A stretch of DNA of 64,000 bases from assembly GCA_944384205.1 (NCBI GenBank), contig CALWSL010000002.1:163176-227175 (forward strand). Direction: 5' to 3'. The DNA is from an uncultured Acetatifactor sp. (GTDB taxonomy: Bacteria > Bacillota > Clostridia > Lachnospirales > Lachnospiraceae). Below the pieces are notes generated by a model. That model had not been told where the DNA came from, did no database searches, and saw only the letters and a list, made by a program, of their open reading frames with translations. Shown piece after piece: positions 35,341-44,613 of the stretch; within the stretch, counting starts at the first letter, position 1, and each line of letters opens with the position of its first letter. The translations under genes were made by a program, and so were the position numbers.

Positions 35341-37104
35341 TCAACAATAATTCTGCATCACAAACTGACGCTCTGTTTTGCCCTTATAGCTGTTGATTCC
35401 CAACTGATAGACCACAGATAACGGGAAGCTTCCTTTTCCATCATACAAAGCCTCTTCGCTTCCCTGCCCGTACTTTTCATTTAAAAATCTGCCGAAGCTG
35501 TCCAAATCGCCAAAAAACACAAGCCACTCTTCCTTTCCCTCCGGCGTCTGCACCCGATATCTGGCACAGGTCTTATTGGCGCCCATCTTATATCCTGCCC
35601 TGAAAACCAGTTCCTTTTGCGCAAACAGGGGCTTAGGATTCCCCACACCAAAAGGCTCCAGCAGTTCCAATTCCTTTGCCAGCTTATCATCCGCATAGGC
35701 TAAAGGCATCGGCACATCAATATGCACCCTGGGTAAAAAATCCTCCTCCGTCAGATTACAGTTCTCATTCAATGCCCTGCGCAGAGGCTCGATGTCCTCC
35801 TCCCGCATGGACAGGCCTGCTGCCAGTTTATGTCCGCCATACTTTGTAAAATACTGCTTCACCTGCGTCATTGACTCATACATATGATATGCCTCGATGG
35901 AACGCCCCGACCCTTTTACGCCCTCTTCGCCTTTGGTGAGAATAAACACGGGACGGTTGTATTTTTCCCGCACACGCCCTGCGATAATGCCCGCCAGACT
36001 TTCATGTACCTCCGGCAGATAAATCACCATCACCTTATCCTGTGCCATATGGTTTGCTTCTATATAGTTTTCCGCTTCCTTTACCCCCTGCAAGGTCAGA
36101 TTCTTGCGGCTGTCATTCAAATCCTTTAGCTCCCTCGCCGCACTCATGGCATCCACCTTCGTGGTACTCTGTAAAAGCTCCAACGCCCGCTTCGCCGTGT
36201 CAAGTCTTCCCGTGGCGTTGAGACATGGACCCAGCACAAAGCCCAGATGATACACCGCCAGCTTTTCAGGCTTTAGCTCATTGACCTCCATCAAGGCTTT
36301 CAATCCTTGATTTCTCGTATTTTTAAGGCGTTTCAGTCCTTCCTTTACCAGAATGCGGTTTTCATCCTTAAGCTCCATGACATCGCACACTGTAGCAAGG
36401 GCGGCAAACTCCAGCAATTCCTCCATGGCATCCCGAAGCGCCGCGCTTTCCAGCCTCTCCGCCAATGCCTGTATCAGCTTATACGCCACCACACCGCCGC
36501 AGATATTTTTATAAGGATAGGAGCACTGTTCCTGCTTTGGGTTCACCACTGCCAGCGCAGGCGGCAGCAGTTCCTTCCGCCCGCCCTCCGCTTCCGTATA
36601 GGGCACCTCATGGTGGTCGGTCACAATCACCTTGATTCCCATGGAAGCCGCCAGCTCAATCTGGGGCGCGGCGGCAATTCCGTTGTCACAGGTGATAATC
36701 ATTCCCACGCCGTCCTGCGCCGCCAGCTCAATCAGATGGTCATTTAACCCGTAACCGTCATGAATCCGGTGGGGAATCGCGGTGTCCACCTTTGCCCCTA
36801 AAAGCTGCAAGCCTTTGGTCAGTATGTAAGAGGAACAAATTCCGTCCACGTCATAATCTCCGATGACACGGATGAAAAGCTTCTCCGAAAGCGCCTCCAA
36901 AATCAGCTCCACCGCCTTGTCCATATCCTTTAACAGCCAGGGAGAATAGCAGTCCTCCAGCTTACCATGCAGGAATTTTTCTACCTGCGCTTTTTCTGTC
37001 AAATCCCGGTTTCTTAAAATGCGGGCAAGCACCGGACTGATTTGAAACTCCTTCGCCCATTTATCAAAATCCGCCTTTTTGGCAGCTACATACCATTTTT
37101 CCAT
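35341..37104 (-). CDS. recJ: Single-stranded-DNA-specific exonuclease RecJ
   Basis: 5'-3' exonuclease for recombination and mismatch repair. DHH-superfamily motifs are present: RVIGDYDVDGICSSYIL, MIITCDNGIAA, IVTDHHEVPY, and the DHHA1-type motif KGSGRSIEAYHMYESM with TKYGGHKLAAGLS. The 587 residues include an OB fold at the end (GYKMGANKTCARYRVQTPEG) but lack the long C-terminal extension of Bacillus RecJ. It appears to head the long housekeeping transcript. Confidence 0.92.
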   Translation of the reverse strand: MEKWYVAAKKADFDKWAKEFQISPVLARILRNRDLTEKAQVEKFLHGKLEDCYSPWLLKDMDKAVELILEALSEKLFIRVIGDYDVDGICSSYILTKGLQLLGAKVDTAIPHRIHDGYGLNDHLIELAAQDGVGMIITCDNGIAAAPQIELAASMGIKVIVTDHHEVPYTEAEGGRKELLPPALAVVNPKQEQCSYPYKNICGGVVAYKLIQALAERLESAALRDAMEELLEFAALATVCDVMELKDENRILVKEGLKRLKNTRNQGLKALMEVNELKPEKLAVYHLGFVLGPCLNATGRLDTAKRALELLQSTTKVDAMSAARELKDLNDSRKNLTLQGVKEAENYIEANHMAQDKVMVIYLPEVHESLAGIIAGRVREKYNRPVFILTKGEEGVKGSGRSIEAYHMYESMTQVKQYFTKYGGHKLAAGLSMREEDIEPLRRALNENCNLTEEDFLPRVHIDVPMPLAYADDKLAKELELLEPFGVGNPKPLFAQKELVFRAGYKMGANKTCARYRVQTPEGKEEWLVFFGDLDSFGRFLNEKYGQGSEEALYDGKGSFPLSVVYQLGINSYKGKTERQFVMQNYC

Positions 37105-37166
37105 CTGCTGTGTTCCTTTCTGTAAGTGCCTTAGAACTTATTTTACAATTCATTTTACCTTCCGCT

Positions 37167-37195
37167 ATTGTAGCATTTCAGGAAATGGTCGTAAA
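37167..37195 (-). promoter_or_regulatory. Probable recJ promoter
   Basis: Minus strand TTTACG (37190-37195), 17-bp spacer, TACAAT (37167-37172), about 63 bp before the recJ start. The rest of 37105-37356 is A/T-rich and holds the opposing acetyltransferase leader. Confidence 0.55.
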
Positions 37196-37356
37196 GCAGA
37201 GAATTAAGGGATTTTTTTATTCTCAAAATCAGCTATGTATGATACATTAGTAGATGTATAGGAAAAAATCAAATGAGGTTTAAATTGATTACTTCATCCG
37301 AAGAAATGCAGAACACGTATATCTGCGAAAACTGTAAAAGAAAGGAACAAAAAACA

Positions 37357-38013
37357 ATGAATCAGGAAGAACGTATGCACGCAAACCTGCCTTATCTGGC
37401 ATGGCTGGACGGCTTGTCAGAGAAACGCATGGAAAACAAGAAAAAAATCTATGAATTCAACCATCTTCCGCCCGAAAGATGGGACGAAATTCCGACGTTA
37501 CTTAAAAATATTCTCGGGAAAACAGGCAAAGAAGTCCACATTGAAGCACCCTTTCACTGCGATTACGGATGTAATATCGAGGTAGGTGAAAACTTTTTTG
37601 CCAACTATAATCTAACCATCCTTGACGTAGGTAAGGTTATTATTGGTGACAATGCGCAGATTGCTCCCAATGTGTCAATTTACACCGCGGGGCATCCCAT
37701 TCACCCCGACTGCCGCAACTCCGGCTACGAGTACGGCATTGATATCACCATAGGCGATAACGTATGGCTTGGCGGCGGTGTCTCCATTATGCCCGGAGTA
37801 CACATCGGCAATAACGTTGTCATCGGCGGCGGAAGTGTCGTTACCAAAGATATCCCCGACAACTGCATCGCAGTCGGAAACCCCTGCCGTGTCGTCCGTC
37901 AGATTACGGAAGAGGATAAGAAATACTATTACAAGGATAAGGAGTTTGACGCTGACAGCAGAGCCGATTTGCAAAAATATCTGGATAGTCTGGAGAAATC
38001 TTCTCTTGCTTAA
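37357..38013 (+). CDS. Hexapeptide-repeat acetyltransferase (maltose/galactoside O-acetyltransferase type)
   Basis: Cytoplasmic trimeric enzyme predicted to move acetyl from acetyl-CoA to a sugar hydroxyl. The N-terminal helix region (ERMHANLPYLAWLDGLSEKR) is the Mac domain. The left-handed beta helix follows (YGCNIEVGENFFANYNLTIL), with the catalytic His in YTAGHPIHPDCRNSG and coenzyme A loops in VWLGGGVSIMPGVHIGNNVV. ATG 37357 follows GAAAGGAAC; the frame is open 28 codons farther up without a ribosome site. The true sugar is not known. Confidence 0.88.
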   Translation: MNQEERMHANLPYLAWLDGLSEKRMENKKKIYEFNHLPPERWDEIPTLLKNILGKTGKEVHIEAPFHCDYGCNIEVGENFFANYNLTILDVGKVIIGDNAQIAPNVSIYTAGHPIHPDCRNSGYEYGIDITIGDNVWLGGGVSIMPGVHIGNNVVIGGGSVVTKDIPDNCIAVGNPCRVVRQITEEDKKYYYKDKEFDADSRADLQKYLDSLEKSSLA

Positions 38014-38159
38014 TGCCGCAGGAACAAGTAATTTTTTATTTTCTAAAAATATGACACACTTTTAAAAAAGGGAACACTTTTCTCCTGTTCTTTTCCTGTT
38101 ATACTGGATATAAATAAAGATTGCTGTTCTTTTTTCATGGAATAGGTACAGGAGGTATT

Positions 38160-38588
38160 ATGAGCACATTGGATAGTCTTATAGAGATACATTCTTTTGA
38201 GGGAATCGGTTATCAGCCGCTGATTCATTGCAGGGATTTCCGTGTGGCAATGTTAAACTATCACCCCGAACTGGAGATTGCGAATATCAGTAATTTTCAG
38301 CAGCATAGTCTGACGGACGAAGCTTTTATTTTATTAAAGGGCAGCTGCACTTTGTTTCTGGCAGAGGATGAGAGCATAGAGAATGTTCACGGCGTTGCTT
38401 TACAGCCGGGCAAGGTATTCAATGTGAAACAGGGCGTATATCATACCCACACGCTTTCAGAAGACGCATCCGTTCTGATTGTAGAGGCTGATGATACCTG
38501 TGACGATAATTCACCTCAGGTTATCGTGGATGATGCTATTCGTGCAAGAATTGCTGCCGCTTATGAAGCGGCAAATGCGGCAAAATAA
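38160..38588 (+). CDS. Small cupin-fold protein of unknown function
   Basis: The 142-residue product has one cupin-like barrel: DEAFILLKGSCTLFLAEDES is motif 1-like, and ALQPGKVFNVKQGVYHTHTL is motif 2-like with two His that could bind metal. No signal peptide or membrane helix. GGAGG at 38151-38155 decides the ATG start at 38160. It lies 146 bp after the acetyltransferase and is convergent with the DnaJ gene. Members of this family are often linked to sugar or ureidoglycolate metabolism, but there is no direct support here. Confidence 0.75.
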   Translation: MSTLDSLIEIHSFEGIGYQPLIHCRDFRVAMLNYHPELEIANISNFQQHSLTDEAFILLKGSCTLFLAEDESIENVHGVALQPGKVFNVKQGVYHTHTLSEDASVLIVEADDTCDDNSPQVIVDDAIRARIAAAYEAANAAK

Positions 38589-38630
38589 ATTTCGCTTACT
38601 CATACTTTTTGATAAAAACCCTCTATTAAA

Positions 38631-38672
38631 CAAGGCTCTGACAGAATAACACAGCATTCTGTCGGAGCCTTG
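38631..38672 (+). terminator. Strong hairpin between convergent genes
   Basis: CAAGGCTCTGACAGAAT pairs with ATTCTGTCGGAGCCTTG (17 pairs, one U-G in plus-strand RNA; an A-C mismatch on the other strand), loop of eight. No U tract follows, so it may act as a transcript-end stabiliser for the cupin gene. Confidence 0.6.
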
Positions 38673-38733
38673 AACCGTTTCACGGTGTGTGACATAAAAG
38701 TCCTTTTCCGAAAGCATAAAACCTCTTCCCACA

Positions 38734-39411
38734 CTATCTATAATAATAGGGTACTCCACCGCAGCACATACCGCCTCCGCCGCAGCAGAGATTACAAATC
38801 AGATTGGCGATGCACAGCTTGAGGCAGATCCCGTTGCCGCCCTCGTAAGGCTGTCCATAGCTATACTGCCTCTGACGATACCATGTCCCGCCATTTTCAA
38901 ACTGATATACCAGATTTCTATAGTCCTGATTATTCGGCTCCATAGAAGCCGCCTTTCTGGCATGTTCCAGAGCAGCAACCTGATTGCCAAGTCCGGCATG
39001 TGCCAGAGCGCTATAATAATACCATCTGGCATTTTTCGCACTCTCCGGCATATCGTCCAATACAGTTCTCGCTTCCTTATAATAGCCGCTGCGCACATAG
39101 TTCCCGGCAGCCCGCAAATGTCCGTCCTCTTCATAGCCGCCGCTGCCATAACCGCCGCCGAACCCCCCGAAACCTCCATAGCCGCTGCTGCCCTGACCGC
39201 CTCCACGGTAGTCATAACCTTCCGTACGCTCCTTCATAATCTGCTGGTATGCCTGCTGGATTTCTTTAAATTTTTCTTCAGCCGCATCCTTATTGGGATT
39301 ATTGATATTGGCATCCGGATGATACTTTCTGCTCAATGCTTTATATGCTTTTTTTATTTCTTCTTCCGTGGCGTTCCTCGGAACTCCCAGAACCTCATAT
39401 GGATCACGCAT
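38734..39411 (-). CDS. J-domain protein with TPR-like region and Cys-rich tail
   Basis: Co-chaperone-like protein of 225 residues. Residues 1-65 are a J domain ([20 protein letters not shown], then YHPDANI with the HPD motif). A Gly-rich linker (about 70-95) leads to a helical, TPR-like repeat region ([20 protein letters not shown]). The C-terminus is hydrophobic and Cys-rich: [19 protein letters not shown], then MCCGG, nine Cys in about 30 residues. This tail could bind metal or be modified at the membrane. The start overlaps the DUF5685 gene by eight bases. It is not canonical DnaJ, which has a zinc-finger domain. Confidence 0.85.
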   Translation of the reverse strand: MRDPYEVLGVPRNATEEEIKKAYKALSRKYHPDANINNPNKDAAEEKFKEIQQAYQQIMKERTEGYDYRGGGQGSSGYGGFGGFGGGYGSGGYEEDGHLRAAGNYVRSGYYKEARTVLDDMPESAKNARWYYYSALAHAGLGNQVAALEHARKAASMEPNNQDYRNLVYQFENGGTWYRQRQYSYGQPYEGGNGICLKLCIANLICNLCCGGGGMCCGGVPYYYR

Positions 39412-40264
39412 TTTCTGCTCCTTGTCCGTTTTCTCCTTGTCCGTTCTGCCGTTTCTGTCTCACAACCTCATATCTGTACCAGATACCGGAATAAAGGATA
39501 TTTCTTAATATTTCTGCATTTTCAATAATCGGAAGCTTTTCAAACTCCTTGCAGCATGCCGCCATAACCATAGTCAGAATGGTTTTTATCTCCTCTTCAA
39601 AATCAGGATTCTGATAACACTTCTTCAACGGGTTATATCGCCCTTCCTTCAAATCCTCCTCAATATCCTCATAGGCGTCCAAAAGGTATATGAATTTGCC
39701 GAGATTATTTCCCATCGCTCTCAATTCATCCTGCCACTCGTCCTCTCTTACTACAAGGATCTCACCCATAATACTGCCAAAAAGTCCTGCCATATAATCG
39801 ATGTCCTGATTCTGCTTCTTTTCTCCCTCGGAAAGAGTGCGCATCAATTTAGCGATTTTATTGACCTTTTCCGGATATTGGGAACGGATACTGCGGTATG
39901 CCTTTTCCAGTATCTTTCCATATGCCAAACGGGTAACCTTTTTTTCATCCTCCCAGTCATCCAGACATTTGTAGTAAGTAAATAATACATTCATATCAGC
40001 CCCGTAAACAGAAAAAGGATTCATTCTGACAGGATGCTTTTCAAATGGGTGGGCAATACATTTCACCTCTTTCATTTCCGTCTCCGGCTCATACAGACTG
40101 CCAAGCAGCATGACGAGAAATGTCATGTCATAGGTAAGGCTTATCTGTCCCGCTTTTCCGTATTTTTCCTTCAACGCCTGACATAGCCCGCAATAGTAGG
40201 AATGATAAACGTCAAATTCCTTAAATTTCATATCTCCTTTATTGATTATAATATATCCGAACAT
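39404..40264 (-). CDS. DUF5685-type all-helical protein
   Basis: Function unknown. The 286-residue protein starts with [20 protein letters not shown] and has [14 protein letters not shown] (CxxC), then [20 protein letters not shown] and [18 protein letters not shown]. Later comes [20 protein letters not shown] followed by LKEGRYNPL. The last resembles the second Asp-rich motif of squalene and phytoene synthases (DxxED followed by GRxYLP), and DDWED may match the first. The Cys and His residues suggest a metal site as well. It lies 28 bp after the zinc-ribbon gene and overlaps the J-domain gene. The domain name is from memory of the family. Confidence 0.7.
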   Translation of the reverse strand: MFGYIIINKGDMKFKEFDVYHSYYCGLCQALKEKYGKAGQISLTYDMTFLVMLLGSLYEPETEMKEVKCIAHPFEKHPVRMNPFSVYGADMNVLFTYYKCLDDWEDEKKVTRLAYGKILEKAYRSIRSQYPEKVNKIAKLMRTLSEGEKKQNQDIDYMAGLFGSIMGEILVVREDEWQDELRAMGNNLGKFIYLLDAYEDIEEDLKEGRYNPLKKCYQNPDFEEEIKTILTMVMAACCKEFEKLPIIENAEILRNILYSGIWYRYEVVRQKRQNGQGENGQGAENA

Positions 40265-40292
40265 GCTTACTCCTGTCTAACGGTATCCACCA

Positions 40293-40685
40293 TCAACTTC
40301 TCCTGATAAAAGTGTGATTACATTTAGGGCATCTGATTTCTATTTTGCCTCTTCCTCTTGGAATTCTTATCTTTTGTTTACAGGATGGACATTTGTAGAT
40401 ATGATGTGTCTTTCTCTGCTTCATATCCCTTTTCCATGTTGCAAGCTTTTGCCTTACCTTATACTCATACTTCATATATACGTTGTTTTCTGCCCTGCGC
40501 TTATAAATATTGCGGGAAAACATCCGGAAATAGGCATAGACCATACCTGCAATTGCAAGCAGATAGGCGAACGGCACTCCGAACAGGGATAATACAAACA
40601 GCGCCAGCACAATAATCATCAAAAAACGATTAAACTGGTCGTTTCCATACCTTCCCTGCATGAATCGATAGATTTTGTCTCTCAT
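40293..40685 (-). CDS. Small membrane protein with C-terminal zinc ribbon
   Basis: The 130-residue protein has two hydrophobic helices near residues 22-52 (FLMIIVLALFVLSLFGVPFA and LLAIAGMVYAYFRMF), a basic middle (RQKLATWKRDMKQRKTHH) and a C-terminal CxxC...CxxC zinc ribbon (YKCPSCKQKIRIPRGRGKIE then IRCPKCNHTF). Topology would place the ribbon in the cytoplasm. It heads a three-gene unit with the DUF5685 and J-domain genes. No function can be assigned. Confidence 0.75.
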   Translation of the reverse strand: MRDKIYRFMQGRYGNDQFNRFLMIIVLALFVLSLFGVPFAYLLAIAGMVYAYFRMFSRNIYKRRAENNVYMKYEYKVRQKLATWKRDMKQRKTHHIYKCPSCKQKIRIPRGRGKIEIRCPKCNHTFIRRS

Positions 40686-40784
40686 TTCCTGTCACATCCT
40701 TCTCAATTTTCATTCTTCTATTATCCTACTTGCTTTTATTCAATAAATCAATTAACGCAATATAAAGTAATATAAATTATTTCT

Positions 40785-40824
40785 AAAAAAAAATCCCCGA
40801 CTGCATTAATTCACAGTCAGGGAT
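40785..40824 (-). terminator. Intrinsic terminator after secDF
   Basis: In minus-strand RNA AUCCCUGACUG pairs with CAGUCGGGGAU (11 pairs, one U-G) and is followed by about nine U. Confidence 0.88.
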
Positions 40825-40835
40825 ATCGGAATTCA

Positions 40836-43100
40836 TTAATTGTTCTTTTCCTTTGGCGGGAACTTCCTGCGAAGAACATACCACAAACCGCCTGCAATAC
40901 ATACAGATGAATAGGCACCGCACATAATACCTACCATCAAAGGTAAAGCAAAATCACGGATACTTGTCACGCCGAAAATGTAGAGACAAGCTACCATAAT
41001 GAAGGTTGTCAGCGAAGTAAAGATACTTCTTGATAAGGTCTGGGAAATACTTAAGTTCACCACATCCATCAAATCATCCTTCTTAGTCATCACAGCCATA
41101 TTTTCCCGCACGCGGTCAAAAATTACAATCGTTGCATTGATGGAATAACCTACAATGGTAAGCATACATGCAATAAAGGTGTTTCCCACGGATATTCTTG
41201 CCGCTGCATAAAATACCAGAACAATCAGCACATCGTGCAGAAGCGGTATAATACTGCTGATACCAAAACGGATATCGGTAAACCGGATACGAATATAAAT
41301 CAACATACATACCATTGCAACGACAACCGCCAGAATCGTATCCGACTTCATTTCGTCGCTGATGGTAGAACTGATTGTCTCAGAGGTAATCTGTCCCTCT
41401 GCCACGCCAAAGTTTTCCGTCAGCATCTGATTAAGCCTTTCTCTTGTGTCGATATCTAAAGCGTCCGTCTTAAAGATAACCTCATTGCTGTCCTGTACCG
41501 TCTGAATCTGTACCGCACTTCCCGTAACCTCCTCAATCAACGGAACAACCTCACTGTTTACGTCTTCCAGGCTTTTCGCCTCATTGAAGGTCACTGTAGT
41601 CGCCGTACCGCCTTTAAATTCCAGACTGTAATTTAAGCTGTCGCCGGTAGTCGCCTTATTTACTCCCATCACAACGAAGCCTGCTGCAATCAATGCGATA
41701 GAGACACCGAAAAAGATTGATCTTTTGCCAACGAAATTAATTTTCCTGACTTCCCTGCCTACGCCGTAACATTTTACGGATTTCAAGCCGATTGCATACA
41801 GTGCATACATTAACTGTTTTGTTATAACTAACGCGGTAAACATAGACAAAACAATACCGAGCGCCAGCGTCTGTGCAAAGCCCTTTACGGTGCCGGGCGC
41901 TATTAACCAAAGAACGGCAGCCGCAATCAAGGTTGTGATATTACCGTCAAGAATGGCGGATAACGCCTTATCATAACCAATCTTGATTGCACTCTTTACC
42001 GTTTTGCCGGTAGCCAGTTCCTCCCGGATACGGGCAAAAATAATGACGTTGGCGTCCACTGCCATACCGATGGAAAGAATAATACCCGCAATACCGGATA
42101 AAGTCAGCGTCATGTCGAAGCCTCTTATCAGAAGAACCGTCAACGCCACATACACCAGCAATGCCAAAGAGGCAGCCAGTCCCGGAATCAAATATACTGC
42201 AATCATAAATACAATCAAAAGAATCAGTCCGATAGCTCCCGCTTTGATACTGGTTTCGATTGCCTCCACGCCAAGCTGCGCGCCTACCACCTTGGAATGC
42301 AGCTCCTCAAGCTCAAGTTTCAAGCCGCCGATTCGTATCGTGGATGCAAGACTCTCTGCCTCTTCATAGGAATCCATAGGCGAAATCTGTGCGTTTCCGT
42401 CCGAAAATACGCCGTTTACTTTTGGTACGCTCACGAAAGAACCGTCATAGTAAATACCCAATGTCTCACCCTTATTATAAGCATTCCGGGTAGCCGCCTC
42501 AAACTTTTCGCGCCCCTCGTCAGTCATTACCAAATCCACCGCATATACGATATTCTGCAGGGAATCTGATGTAGTAACAGCCGTTGCGCTTTTTACATCC
42601 GTACCTTCCAACACAATGGAGCCGTCCTCTTCCAGTTCCTCCAAGGTCTTGTTCAGCACATAGGCGTACCCCGTGCTGCCGTTTTCCAACTGCACCGCCT
42701 GCTGACTGTAATTTGCGTTGCCATCTGCATCTGTCTCTGAAATAAAATACAGCGCGCCGGGTTTTCCCAACTCCTGCAGGATCTCATTTGCATCGCTGAC
42801 CCCGGGAATCTCAATATTAATTCTGTCGGATCCCTCCTGATATACAATAGCTTCCTTGCTGTAATTTTCCACTCTCTTCTGCAGCTTTGCTATCGTATCC
42901 TGCATATCGGTAGCATCAGGATTTTCCTCACCCACCACCTGATAGGTAATGCTGACTCCCCCTGCCAGATCAAGACCAAGCTTTATGTCAGATGCACTAT
43001 AGCTGCCTTCAGCGTCAATACCGTACAAATCCACATATGTGACACCCGCTAAAAGCAGAATTACACAAAGCAGTATCACAATCGCCTTACTTTTTTTCAT
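40836..43100 (-). CDS. secDF: Protein translocase subunit SecDF (fused)
   Basis: Membrane protein that uses the proton-motive force to aid Sec-dependent export. The SecD half (residues 1-440) has a first helix (AIVILLCVILLLAGVTYVDL), DIKLGLDLAGGVSITYQVVG, the P1 extracellular domain, and GIILSIGMAVDANVIIFARI with the key Asp. The SecF half begins near RKINFVGKRSIFFGV and has LEFKGGTATTVTF and MLTIVGYSINATIVIFDRVR. The total of 754 residues is usual for fused Firmicutes forms. It starts 30 bp after the SCIFF maturase, a conserved Clostridia pairing. Confidence 0.94.
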   Translation of the reverse strand: MKKSKAIVILLCVILLLAGVTYVDLYGIDAEGSYSASDIKLGLDLAGGVSITYQVVGEENPDATDMQDTIAKLQKRVENYSKEAIVYQEGSDRINIEIPGVSDANEILQELGKPGALYFISETDADGNANYSQQAVQLENGSTGYAYVLNKTLEELEEDGSIVLEGTDVKSATAVTTSDSLQNIVYAVDLVMTDEGREKFEAATRNAYNKGETLGIYYDGSFVSVPKVNGVFSDGNAQISPMDSYEEAESLASTIRIGGLKLELEELHSKVVGAQLGVEAIETSIKAGAIGLILLIVFMIAVYLIPGLAASLALLVYVALTVLLIRGFDMTLTLSGIAGIILSIGMAVDANVIIFARIREELATGKTVKSAIKIGYDKALSAILDGNITTLIAAAVLWLIAPGTVKGFAQTLALGIVLSMFTALVITKQLMYALYAIGLKSVKCYGVGREVRKINFVGKRSIFFGVSIALIAAGFVVMGVNKATTGDSLNYSLEFKGGTATTVTFNEAKSLEDVNSEVVPLIEEVTGSAVQIQTVQDSNEVIFKTDALDIDTRERLNQMLTENFGVAEGQITSETISSTISDEMKSDTILAVVVAMVCMLIYIRIRFTDIRFGISSIIPLLHDVLIVLVFYAAARISVGNTFIACMLTIVGYSINATIVIFDRVRENMAVMTKKDDLMDVVNLSISQTLSRSIFTSLTTFIMVACLYIFGVTSIRDFALPLMVGIMCGAYSSVCIAGGLWYVLRRKFPPKEKNN

Positions 43101-43129
43101 TGTTCTTTTACCCTTTCCTTTTTATCCTT

Positions 43130-44518
43130 CTACTCTTCTTCATTCTGAGCCGCTTTCAACATAATCGCACACTCAATTCGCTTTCTCTGCAGTTCGCATC
43201 CCACATCGTAAGCGTCATTGATATTGCCGTGGAAATTATAGGAATTCGCCGCACAGCCGCCGCTGCAATAAAATTTTGCAAAGCACTTCTTACATTTATC
43301 CTTTGCATAGACATTACAGCACTTGAACTCGTCGCGAATATCCTCCCTCACGATACCGGTGTCCACATTTCCCATCAGGAACTTTTCATTACCTACAAAC
43401 TGGTGACAGGGATAAAGATCTCCCCAGGGGGTAACAGCCAGATATTCCGTACCGGAACCGCATCCGGAAAGCCGTTTTGCAACGCAGGGACCGCCCTCCA
43501 GATCAATCATAAAATGAAAGAAATTAAAGCCTCTTCCTTCCTTGCGCCGTTTTAACATCTCTACCGCAAGCTTATCATACTCTTCCTTCAACACAGCAAG
43601 ATCCGCCTCGGTAATCGCATAGGAATCCGTAGGAAACGCCACTACCGGTTCCACGGAAATCTGCTGAAAGCCCAAATCCGCCAGATGCAGCACATCCTTG
43701 GAAAAATCCAGATTGTTGTGTGTAAAGGTTCCCCTCACATAATAATCCGTCTGATTGCGGCTCTCGGCAACCTTCTGAAATTTGGGCACAATCATGTCAT
43801 AGCTTCCCTGTCCTCCGCGGAACGGACGCATCCTGTCATGCACTTCCTTACGCCCGTCAATACTGAGAACAACATTCGCCATCTCTTTATTGATAAATTC
43901 CAATACCTCATCATCGAGCAAAACACCGTTCGTTGTCAGCGTGAAACGGAACTTTTTATTGTATGGCTCCTCCAGACTTCTTCCATAGGCTACCAGATCC
44001 TTTACCACCTGCCAGTTCATAAGAGGCTCACCGCCAAAGAAATCCACCTCAAGATTAATACGATTGCCGGAATTGGCTACCAGAAAATCCAGTGCCTTCT
44101 TACCCACCTCAAGGCTCATTAACGCTCTTCTTCCATGGTATTCGCCTTCCTCCGCGAAACAATACCGGCAGGCAAGATTACAGTCATGGGCAATATGGAG
44201 ACACAATGCTTTTACAACTGTCTGTCTGTTCTTGAAATCAAAAACATAATTCTCATAAATATCCGGTGCAAATAACTGTCCCGCTTTTTCAAGGGCAAGC
44301 ACCTCATCCACTGCCTCCGTAATCTCTTCCTCCGGATATGGGATGTTCGCCAGATTTAAAACCGCCGCCTTTATCGTGTCTGCGTCCTTAATCCCTTCGT
44401 TTACAAGAGGCTCAACCAACGGAATCATATCATACACAATATCATCCACCACGTGAACGGACCCGCTGTTGACATCCATCACTATATTATAGCCATTATT
44501 CTTATACTGGTGTATCAC
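43130..44518 (-). CDS. scfB: SCIFF peptide radical SAM/SPASM maturase (thioether-forming)
   Basis: Radical SAM enzyme that links Cys of the SCIFF peptide to other residues through thioether bonds. After a PqqD-like N-terminal region (YNIVMDVNSGSVHVVDDIVY) comes CNLACRYCFAEEGEYHGRRA with CxxxCxxC. The C-terminal SPASM part is Cys-rich: SGCGSGTEYLAVTPWGDLYPC, then CCNVYAKDKCKKCFAKFYC and SGGCAANS. GTG at 44516-44518 (IHQYKNNGYN) is the start, because AGGAAAGG precedes it; a longer open frame to 44569 crosses the terminator hairpins. It is transcribed after scfA, the substrate gene. Confidence 0.92.
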   Translation of the reverse strand: MIHQYKNNGYNIVMDVNSGSVHVVDDIVYDMIPLVEPLVNEGIKDADTIKAAVLNLANIPYPEEEITEAVDEVLALEKAGQLFAPDIYENYVFDFKNRQTVVKALCLHIAHDCNLACRYCFAEEGEYHGRRALMSLEVGKKALDFLVANSGNRINLEVDFFGGEPLMNWQVVKDLVAYGRSLEEPYNKKFRFTLTTNGVLLDDEVLEFINKEMANVVLSIDGRKEVHDRMRPFRGGQGSYDMIVPKFQKVAESRNQTDYYVRGTFTHNNLDFSKDVLHLADLGFQQISVEPVVAFPTDSYAITEADLAVLKEEYDKLAVEMLKRRKEGRGFNFFHFMIDLEGGPCVAKRLSGCGSGTEYLAVTPWGDLYPCHQFVGNEKFLMGNVDTGIVREDIRDEFKCCNVYAKDKCKKCFAKFYCSGGCAANSYNFHGNINDAYDVGCELQRKRIECAIMLKAAQNEEE

Positions 44519-44538
44519 TGTTTTCTTTCCTTTCCTGT

Positions 44539-44567
44539 AAAAAAGTGCGCCCGCCGGACGCACGCAC
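44539..44567 (-). terminator. Second hairpin between scfA and scfB
   Basis: Minus-strand GTGCGT pairs with GCGCAC across a 12-base G/C-rich loop and is followed by six T. The short stem makes it weaker than the hairpin before it. Confidence 0.5.
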
Positions 44568-44594
44568 AAAAAAACGCCGCTGTCTGGCGACGCT
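44568..44594 (-). terminator. Terminator or attenuator between scfA and scfB
   Basis: In minus-strand RNA AGCGUCGC pairs with GCGGCGUU (eight pairs, two G-U; loop CAGACA) and is followed by more U. It lies just after the scfA stop and should leave the substrate peptide in excess over the maturase. Confidence 0.8.
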
Positions 44595-44613
44595 TTTTAC
44601 CTGCATATTTCAA

